64,000 nt of DNA from contig BCJU01000001.1 in the NCBI GenBank assembly GCA_001600355.1, positions 1,757,178 to 1,821,177 on the forward strand, in the 5' to 3' direction. The notes below the pieces were generated by a model that was not told where the DNA came from, did no database searches, and saw nothing but the letters and a program-made list of their open reading frames with translations. Shown here piece by piece: positions 56,676-64,000 of the stretch. The translations under genes were made by a program, and so were the position numbers. The stretch comes from Meira nashicola. Taxonomy: Eukaryota > Basidiomycota > Exobasidiomycetes > Exobasidiales > Brachybasidiaceae. Within the stretch, counting starts at the first letter, position 1. Every line of letters begins with the position of its first letter.

Positions 56676-57962
56676 TCAAAGATCATCGTCACTCTCGTTT
56701 CCTCCACTGACATAACCGACCATATAATCTTCATATTGTTCTTCGGACAATGTGCCACGTCTTCTCATTGCCCAAATACTACTCCAACTATAAATGCTAA
56801 AATCTCTATTACGATCGACCAAAGATGAAGGTCCAGCAATGTTCATATAATCGCCTTCTTTGGAAAATTTAACTTCCTCTTTCTTGACCATATGAGCACG
56901 ACAATAAATACAAGTAACATCTTGATACGATCGTTTGCATGCTTTTGACCATTCAGTCGCACATTTCTTGTGCAAAGGATTGCCGCAAGATTCTTCACAG
57001 AATACCAGATCCTTCGAAATTCCTTCAGCAAATTCTTCATAACAAACAGGACAGACATCACCTTTTTGTGGAACTCTGCGTTTACCATCATCATCACCTT
57101 TTGTGTTATCTTCTTCCTTTCTTACGCCTGAAATAGCTTTTAGGTAAGCTGATTGTAAGCTTGGATTGGAATGAGTAGGATCAGGTCTTGCACTGGCAAA
57201 AATATTTTGCAATTCAGAAGTGAGTAATGATTTTTGATACCATGTATGACTGTTTTGATTAATACCAAGAACTCGTAAAAAGACAAAGATCGTATGCTTA
57301 CAGGGATCACCTGCATGATTTTTCCAATCTGGGCAATCACATCTAGGTTCGCGATCGATTGTGACCGTATACACATTCCCAGTTGAGCCCAAGACTTTAA
57401 ATTCTTCTCGCAAAGTAAGATTTGCAAGTGCGTTTGAAGAAGAAGAAGCTTGTTGTTGAGATCCTTCTTGTTTTTGTTCACGATCCAACAAGAACATTCT
57501 TTGACAATTTACACGTTCGACACGTTCCATCACCTTTCGTGACGGTGCCTTACGGAATATCGCTCCACGTTTTTCGCCATTTTGCTCTTCATCTTTGATC
57601 TCCTTTTTGGTCTTTGAGGGCGCTTTTTTGGAATCTTTCTTTACTTTTGATTCCGCTTTGATCTCCTTTTTGGACTTGCTGCTCAGTGATGAACTTTTCT
57701 TGGCTTTTGATTTCATACCATTCTTCTTGATTGCGTTCCACTTCGCTTTGGCTTTTCCCTTCATTCTCCCATTGGCAGCCCTTTCAGATTCATAGGGACG
57801 ATAAGAAGATGGTTCAGCACGACTAGAAGATGCCATTGCAACTGAAGTGATGATGCAATCATCATCCTCTTCTTCTTCCTTCTTTACGAATTCTTGCTTC
57901 ACAGGACTGCTTTCCTCTTTCACAATCCCCTCCTCTACCTTGACAGCTTCACGTTTGACCAT
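56676..57962 (-). CDS. SWIM-RING protein, putative E3 ligase, with SUMO-site cluster
   Basis: 428 residues, ATG at 57962. The first 29 residues contain five V-K-x-E SUMO-type sites (K3, K8, K15, K22, K27), followed by an acidic run and a hydrophobic CIITSV stretch like a SUMO-interacting motif (about 33-41). A Lys-rich region (about 70-130) follows. The SWIM finger is RCDCPDWKNHAGDPCKHTIF, then a complete RING: CPVCYEEF, FCEESCGNPLHKKC and CIYCRAHM. A charged, acidic C-terminus (ESDDDL) ends it. RING plus SWIM proteins are E3 ubiquitin ligases; SUMO-linked regulation is inference. Tandem copy of the gene at 55185-56342. Confidence 0.8.
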   Translation of the reverse strand: MVKREAVKVEEGIVKEESSPVKQEFVKKEEEEDDDCIITSVAMASSSRAEPSSYRPYESERAANGRMKGKAKAKWNAIKKNGMKSKAKKSSSLSSKSKKEIKAESKVKKDSKKAPSKTKKEIKDEEQNGEKRGAIFRKAPSRKVMERVERVNCQRMFLLDREQKQEGSQQQASSSSNALANLTLREEFKVLGSTGNVYTVTIDREPRCDCPDWKNHAGDPCKHTIFVFLRVLGINQNSHTWYQKSLLTSELQNIFASARPDPTHSNPSLQSAYLKAISGVRKEEDNTKGDDDGKRRVPQKGDVCPVCYEEFAEGISKDLVFCEESCGNPLHKKCATEWSKACKRSYQDVTCIYCRAHMVKKEEVKFSKEGDYMNIAGPSSLVDRNRDFSIYSWSSIWAMRRRGTLSEEQYEDYMVGYVSGGNESDDDL

Positions 57963-58984
57963 CTCGCTATTGATGTTGTCGGAAGGAAAAATAATTGAAA
58001 TTATAGAGGGCGGCGTATAATTATCATTTTTGCATGAATTCTTTACATTAATTCCTTTTTGTTGGCGCTGGATTTAATGTATATGAATGCGCATTCCATT
58101 TCCATGTTACGCTGTACATCAGCCAGCTAATCAATCGCTTTTGCGTGGATGACGGCGCTATCGGACCGAATGCAAAATCAATGTGACAATATGATGGTTA
58201 GTAGGTACCTGCTTGATATATCTCAAAAAATTAAACAATACATGCATAATCAAAGAAAAGAGACTTATTTAATCTTTCCATTATAGACTAGTATTGAAGA
58301 GTTGCGCGGGGAGACGGAAAAAGGCAGAGCCCCCGTTTCGGCCATTTATGTAAAGCTCGCTTGTTTGGTGAGATATAGTGCGTAGCGTTTATTCGGTGAC
58401 TTGTCTTCCCCTTCTTTTGCAGATCAAAGAACACTGATGTACTGCCTTACTCCACAACAAAAACACCGACATGACCGAGCAAAACCGGCACTAAAAAAAT
58501 CATGCATTTCGTTAGAACATTGTGAGTGTTTTGCTATAATCACAAAAAAAGAAAAAAAAAGTCAATCTTGGGGTTAGCCTCTTTCTACCTTTGACTGATC
58601 CGGGGAGATTGAAAAATGTTCTTATGATGTACATGCTTTGCTGATCAGGAATAACCGTTTTTGCCGAACAGTAATTGGCCATTATATGCATGTTGTAACG
58701 ACCTTTTCGGGAAGATCTTTCGACAGGAAAAAAGAAACATCAAACAGGGACATAGAGAGTATAAGCATTCCTTTCGGACGATCAAAAAAGAGGGACAGGA
58801 ACAAATGCAAATAAAGAGTATGGAGAACATGCAGGACGATGATACAAACCGGAAGAATGAACGGCAATCCGAACAAAAGAAAGTGAGCAAAAAAAATATA
58901 AGAAGGGCAATTAATGTATGTATGCTAATCTCTCTTTTATTCTCATTCCACATCCCTTCCTTTTTACTTCTCTTTTTTTTCACA
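57963..58984. other. Long intergenic region upstream of the invertase gene
   Basis: About 1 kb with no supported gene. The frame open from 58661 begins with a non-ATG codon, and its Met-containing part is likely 5' leader. Two SYGGRG-type sites are seen: GCGGGG near 58307 and CCGGGG near 58600. These would fit CreA/Mig1 carbon-catabolite repression of an invertase, but such hexamers are frequent. Confidence 0.45.
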
Positions 58985-60745
58985 ATGTTTTCATTGCGAT
59001 TGGCTCTTTCACTCGCATTTGCCACCTCTTGGACATTTGCATCCCCTATGGACGCTTCTACTCTATTCACAAGACAACAGAAAGCAAATGCAACAACATG
59101 TGCTACCAATAACGGTATCGATCCGAGCTCTATTCAACCTTCTCTTTACACTGAAAATTATCGTCCTCAAATTCATTTTTCACCTAGTACAGGATTCATG
59201 AACGATCCAAATGGATTAGTAAAATCTGGCGATACATGGCATATGTACTTTCAATACAACCCAAATGCAACCGTTGCCGGTTTTCAACATTGGGGTCATG
59301 CAACCAGTAAGGATTTGTACACATGGCAAAATCATCTTCCTTCAATCGCACCAAATTCAACCGATGAAGGCATCTTTTCCGGCTCAGCAGTTTTAGATGT
59401 GAATAATACAAGTGGATTCTTTAATGATTCAACTCCTGCTGAATCAAGATTTGTTGCAATTTACACGCTCAACACAAAGACTGATCAGAATCAAAACATT
59501 GCCTATTCTACTGATGGTCAAAATTACACAAAATATTCCGGAAATCCTGTCATCACGCTCAACACTACACAATTTCGTGATCCAAAAGTATTTTGGGACG
59601 AACAAGAATCGCGATGGGTAATGGCAGTTTCTCATTCGCAAGATTTTCAAATTGGATTTTATGCTTCTACGAATTTACGTGAATGGAATGAAGTAAGCAG
59701 ATTCGGACCTTCAGGTATTTTGGGTTATCAATATGAATGTCCCGATCTGTTACAAGTTCCCATCTCAGGAGGTGAAAAAGATGGACAAAAGGCATGGGTC
59801 TTGGTCCTTTCTATCAATCCAGGTGCACCTCTTGGTGGCTCATTCGTTCAAGCATTCATTGGAGATTGGGACGGTACCAATTTCAAACCTTGGGATGGAT
59901 CAACTCAGATTGTAGATTTCGGCAAAGACTTCTATGCTGCCCAAACATTTTACAATGCACCGAACGATCAAGCCATCCTCATTGGATGGGCAAGTAATTG
60001 GCAATACACAAATGTCGTTCCAACTTCGCCATGGCGCAGCTCGATGACTATTCCAAGACAAATGACAGTTCGTTATATCGATATGAACCCGATGCATAAA
60101 GGGTACCAAGTGACAATGCAACCTTATGGATTGGAAAGCTTACAAAAGCAATCTTTAACCAGTTCAAATTCATCTAACTCTTCTAATAGTACCACTCCTT
60201 CAACTGCTGATATCGTTGCGCCTGTTGCTAGACAAATGAACGATAATACAACATCTTCCAATGGTAATCAAACCGTAAGCTTGGATGGAAATGGCGCATT
60301 TGAAATTTTGGCAAATTTATCTTATCCATCAACGAATTATTCCGTCAATCCACGAGCGGAATTCCGTATTTCCACTTCGAATCAAGGTGAATACTTAAAC
60401 ATTGGAATCTTGTACGGAGATCCAACATTGGTATACGTTGATCGTAGATTTGCCGGAAGAGCATGGTCAGATTCAAATCCATTATTCACCGATAGATTCA
60501 GTCAACAATTTCATCCGATCACAATTCAAAATTCAACTACACAAATCGTACGAGTTCAATTGATCGTCGATCGTATGCAAAGTGAAGTTTTCGTTCAAGA
60601 TGGCGTCGCTTCTGCTTCAATCTTGCACTTTTGGGATAATGATGCTAAACCATCTTCTTTGAGCGTCGGATTGGGAGATGATCAGATCAAATTGGACTCG
60701 TTACAAGTCAATGCAATCAATTCCACATGGCCAACGTGTCCATGA
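58985..60745 (+). CDS. SUC2: Secreted invertase (beta-fructofuranosidase, GH32)
   Basis: 586 residues from ATG 58985, chosen for its clean signal peptide (MFSLRLALSLAFATSWTFA); an in-frame ATG at 58922 would give a longer hydrophobic leader. GH32 motifs are complete: nucleophile in FMNDPNGLV, stabiliser in FRDPKVF, acid/base in YECPDLLQVP. The C-terminal beta-sandwich module starts around residue 420 after a Ser/Asn-rich linker; many N-x-S/T sites suggest heavy glycosylation. The enzyme splits sucrose to glucose and fructose outside the cell. For a plant-associated fungus it feeds on host sucrose (inference). Confidence 0.93.
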   Translation: MFSLRLALSLAFATSWTFASPMDASTLFTRQQKANATTCATNNGIDPSSIQPSLYTENYRPQIHFSPSTGFMNDPNGLVKSGDTWHMYFQYNPNATVAGFQHWGHATSKDLYTWQNHLPSIAPNSTDEGIFSGSAVLDVNNTSGFFNDSTPAESRFVAIYTLNTKTDQNQNIAYSTDGQNYTKYSGNPVITLNTTQFRDPKVFWDEQESRWVMAVSHSQDFQIGFYASTNLREWNEVSRFGPSGILGYQYECPDLLQVPISGGEKDGQKAWVLVLSINPGAPLGGSFVQAFIGDWDGTNFKPWDGSTQIVDFGKDFYAAQTFYNAPNDQAILIGWASNWQYTNVVPTSPWRSSMTIPRQMTVRYIDMNPMHKGYQVTMQPYGLESLQKQSLTSSNSSNSSNSTTPSTADIVAPVARQMNDNTTSSNGNQTVSLDGNGAFEILANLSYPSTNYSVNPRAEFRISTSNQGEYLNIGILYGDPTLVYVDRRFAGRAWSDSNPLFTDRFSQQFHPITIQNSTTQIVRVQLIVDRMQSEVFVQDGVASASILHFWDNDAKPSSLSVGLGDDQIKLDSLQVNAINSTWPTCP

Positions 60746-61123
60746 GAGGAGAACATATGTAACCATATCAATCAATTCAATATGATGTAATGTATCAAAA
60801 GCATGCACCTGTAGCATTTGTGTAACTAGATTCGCGATCAGGTTGATTACGAAAGAATGCTAAAACATTTTGTCCATCCGAGCATTTACGGTGCATTTAT
60901 GTGAGAAAGACGGCTGTCGGTGTTTAATTTCATGCGTGATTGATTTGTACGCACGCGCCTGCGCCCGCTTGGGCCCATCCATCGATCATAATGCTAATCA
61001 AATGACGGAGGCCGTCGATTTCGGAAAATGAAATCATCTTTCCCATAACATAAAGGGCAGAAAAGTACTCACTCATTTCAACCTCCAACATGATCAATAT
61101 AGATATGACATTACCCTCAACAA
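60746..61123. other. Intergenic between invertase and TPR-like genes
   Basis: About 380 bp, nothing coding seen; it ends in the leader of the next gene. Confidence 0.45.
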
Positions 61124-62251
61124 ATGACCACGAAAGGCAAAAAGATCACTTCATTTCGTTCTCTACAACAATCGATCATACGCGACGTACGAGATATACG
61201 GGATATTACTGTACTATACGACAAAGTATGCATGCTACCATGATCATTTCTTCGAGGAAAAACTTATGATTGACATTCATCTTTCTCTTTCTTTAGGCCA
61301 CTCTCTTTTACGAAAGAGGCGATCATAGAGGCGCATACATTTACTTTGATATATGGTATGGCTAATTTCTTTTTTTTTCCTTTGCCACTTATTTTACTCA
61401 CGCTTATCATTCTCCCTCTCAAGTGTCACAGCAAGAAAGGATGAACCTCAATATCGTCTGAGTAGAGGCATTTGTGCATTCTCGTTACATGTGTAAGTGC
61501 AAATGAAAGACTGACATACCATATGAAATGCTCATTGACCATTCCCATGTGCACTAGCTACAAGCAAGCATATGATGATGCAAGTATTTCGATGAAAATG
61601 AAAGAAAGGATGGAAAGAGATACAGCATCAAGAGATATTCAAAAACGAATTTCAGATAAATTGCTATGCAGCCTTATGGCTGATCATCGAAAACATATTT
61701 CACGTTGTAGATTTTGGATGGGTAAAGCGCAATTCGAACAAGGTGATTATGAAAGTGCGATGAAAGGTGAGTGTTTCATTATGAAATTCTTTATCAGAAG
61801 ATCTAACACAACTTTTCCTATTTCTCTATAACATCAAGAATTTTGCGAATCACAAATGATTATGCCCAATGTGAAAGCAAGAGAGATGAAAAAGTTATGT
61901 GAAGAACGCAAAAAGCAAGGATTAGCATCGATGTATTATCATACAGCATCATCTAGATGTAAAAGATTATTTTGCGATGAAGATATAATGTCAAAACAAC
62001 ATTTTTGTTCGGTACGTCATCCGACAAAATATGTTCCAGCATTTTCTTCTGTTTTACAACACCCTCAAGATTCGCAATTACCAAATTCAATCTTAGGAAC
62101 ATATGCTATTTTTGATAGACAATCATTTTATGAAGAAAAAGAAAGGTTAATTCAAAAAGCAATTGAAGTTCAAAACAAGGATGTCGAATTAAGATTAAAT
62201 GCTGCGATTGATGAACAAAGAGATGACGAAATGGACAGCGATAGTATTTGA
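61124..62251 (+). CDS. TPR-like protein, five exons
   Basis: My model has exons 61124-61225, 61297-61355, 61424-61492, 61558-61766 and 61839-62251, all GT/AG, giving 283 residues. It is not covered by one open frame. TPR-like helices are seen: ATLFYERGDHRGAYIYFD, QYRLSRGICAFSLHVYKQAY and CRFWMGKAQFEQGDYESAMK. A Cys/His-containing part (CKRLFCDEDIMSKQHFCSVR) follows. Exon 3 acceptor is CTCAAG at 61423; the nearer CACAG acceptor would bring a stop. The other splice sites follow from frame. I do not recognise the family; a chaperone/adaptor type role would be guesswork. A more distal fusion of exon 1 is possible. Confidence 0.6.
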
Positions 62252-64000
62252 TGGGGAAGCGAGTATTTTTCTAATATTATTCTAGAATGTATGTATGTAC
62301 ATATATTTGCCACTCTTGTCCTAAATAGCTTTGACAAATTATTGAGCGCATACGACATTATGTGATAATTTTGTCCATTCAAATTTCAATACCGCTCTGT
62401 CCGCTCACCATGCTCCTTCGACATGCTTAGTTACAACCCTGACGTAAGAATATTGATGACCTAAACATAATCAGTTTCTTTCACTACTTTAAGGGGATTC
62501 TCTCGCATTAATTTATTACGCCTTTATGATCGATTAAACAGCATTAAAAAGCTTATTATGATTTCCTATTACGCCCATAGAAGCTTCAATTACGCCAAAT
62601 CATTCATCTAGCTTCGGCTATATCTCATTTTCAAAGTTCCTTGTACCTCAATCAAAGTAGGTGACTAGAATCATTCGATCTTTTTTACATATCTGCATAG
62701 GAAGGTTGCGCAGTCTGCCTCTCTTATCTAAGAGCGTCTTTTTCAATATTCACGCTAATGCAATGCCAACACCCCGTCCGTCGCTTTCAGTTTTCGCCTC
62801 TGTGTGTTTGTATCAGAGAGATTAGCGTTTATTACGTAGACTATGTTGTATCCGAAACTCACTAAAACAACCCCACGCTGATATTCACACTACATATCTA
62901 ATAAAATACACGTTCCTATTATTCATGCGGATAAACCAAAGGAGGTCATTAAATGAGTCGGATTTATATAGTAAGAAATTGACAAATTTAGGAGACCATT
63001 GACTGAGATATAATACTTGATTAAAAATAAATCTTCTCTGAACCGATAGGAGAATGTACCAGGCTTAATAAGCCAGTACTCTATATAGATTTGCATTTCA
63101 GAATGTTTGAAAGCTTCGCATGCTATCCCCGATGTGACGGGCGGAGAAAATCGTCTGGATGGCAAATCTTGACAGCATTGTTTACATGTCGGATAACGGA
63201 ATTTCATCTTCGGGGTTTGAGTTTAAGGTATGCATTGTGTCCATGTGTGTTAAGATCATCTTCTATTATTGCGGATCGTAACGACGCCATTCCGGGCCTA
63301 CGCCACCTGCAGAAACGGTATTTTGGCAGACAAGATACCGTGCTACCTGTGTGCGGGTAAAGCTAATTACGCCAACATGCGCTGCGCCGAGCCCCATGAA
63401 AAAAAGGAACTAAAGCACAGCGTAAGTGAACCGCGTGGTTCCTGTCTATGAATGCAACTTCTCTCTCTATCTTTATACACGCTAAAAATTAAAACCCACA
63501 CATAAAGAGTGTTTTTGGGCATTTAATGCGAAGGAACAGCTAGTTTCAAATTTGAAGAAAGCAGTCAAATGTTAGAAGCGAAACTGTAGAAAACGATTTG
63601 CAGAAACTGAGTAATAGAGCCCTTTGCCCCGGTAAAAAGGGTGATAATATGTACACTTCATCCCATAAGTTTCAACCGATTTTAGCGTAATGTCGGCCCG
63701 CTAATCAACTCTTAAATGCAAATGTTCATACTCATTCAATCTTTCACTTTTTTGCATGATCATCGCAAAAGCCCCGACCGCTTGCATAAGGTCCGGCTTG
63801 ATTATCTTTACATTTGGTCAAACTATTCTCAGGAACATCAACTGTAACGCACACTCACACAGACATAAACGCATCCGATTCGAATCATTGTCTCCGTTCT
63901 AAAGAGGCGCGAAAAGGCAGTGAAATTGTCCCACTTTGATTTACACAGGAGAACAAGCGCAGGTCTCTTTTTGCATGCAAAAAGATTCGATCTTCATGTT
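62252..64000. other. Gene-free 1.75 kb at the right edge
   Basis: Open frames here (up to 94 codons) lack domains, signal peptides or consistent splice partners. Composition is mixed, with GC-richer pieces near 63240-63440. It may contain the upstream region of a gene beyond the window. Confidence 0.45.
63966..63985. repeat. Perfect 20-bp palindrome
   Basis: TCTTTTTGCATGCAAAAAGA reads the same on both strands, centred on GCATGC. No loop. Possible dimeric factor site. Confidence 0.7.

Noticed and set aside
58661..58984. N-terminal extension of the invertase by 108 residues
   Set aside because: Starts at a non-ATG codon and is Lys/Gln-rich; the signal peptide from 58985 is a far better start.
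62923..63360. Two overlapping 90-residue open frames on opposite strands
   Set aside because: No domain, signal or splice partner; neither can be told from chance.

Overview
The window looks like nuclear DNA of an AT-rich, intron-poor filamentous or dimorphic basidiomycete. Most housekeeping genes are uninterrupted, and the few introns are short (about 60-130 bp) with GTRAGT donors. The gene set includes ceramide glucosyltransferase, a respiratory complex I subunit, PYM, Sec2, twinfilin and a FAT1-type acyl-CoA synthetase. A plant-associated Ustilaginomycotina/Exobasidiomycetes-type fungus is my best guess (inference, low certainty). I saw no transposon, tRNA, rRNA or CRISPR.

Layout. 1-2.6 kb holds the end of an SH3-domain protein and a FAT1-like gene. 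3.1-5.8 kb holds small secreted-protein genes on the plus strand: a 52-residue secreted peptide, a nonsense-mutated sister copy, and a four-exon cysteine-containing protein. 5.9-15.1 kb is an accessory region with ten paralogous predicted secreted proteins, all on the minus strand, interrupted by one plus-strand GNAT-like gene. 15.3-62.3 kb is mainly conserved: P450, ZPR1, ceramide glucosyltransferase, a 2365-residue RhoGEF, ketopantoate reductase, LEO1, WRAP73, a dual-PH protein, a complex I subunit, an SCP2 protein, SEC2, an F-box-like protein, a small membrane protein, PYM, UTP21, HAS1, twinfilin, ERG26, two SWIM/RING paralogues, a secreted invertase and a TPR-like protein. 62.3-64 kb has no gene I can support.

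The most interesting system is the ten-member secreted family. Each member has an N-terminal signal-like segment, a compact motif C-x2-[C/H]-x3-C-x-H-W that looks like a metal-binding knuckle (the second ligand alternates between Cys and His), and a very basic Lys/Arg-rich C-terminus built from short repeats. Intronless members carry a W-G-x-K-[K/R]-A-R-T-x-R-Y-E box. Most others carry DLN motifs, and two of these match DLNxxP, the plant EAR repression motif that recruits TOPLESS corepressors. Three of the ten copies are broken, two by in-frame stops almost at the same place, exactly where sister genes have an intron. A GC-rich hexamer (GCCCCG or a variant) lies 59-103 bp upstream of nine of the ten start codons. 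Together this suggests a rapidly duplicating, possibly co-regulated effector family; host targeting is inference.

The housekeeping part has some functional pairing: UTP21 and HAS1 (ribosome biogenesis) are divergent over a short intergenic region; ceramide glucosyltransferase, ERG26, FAT1, SCP2 and the P450 concern lipids; SEC2, RhoGEF, twinfilin and the PH protein concern polarity and membrane traffic.
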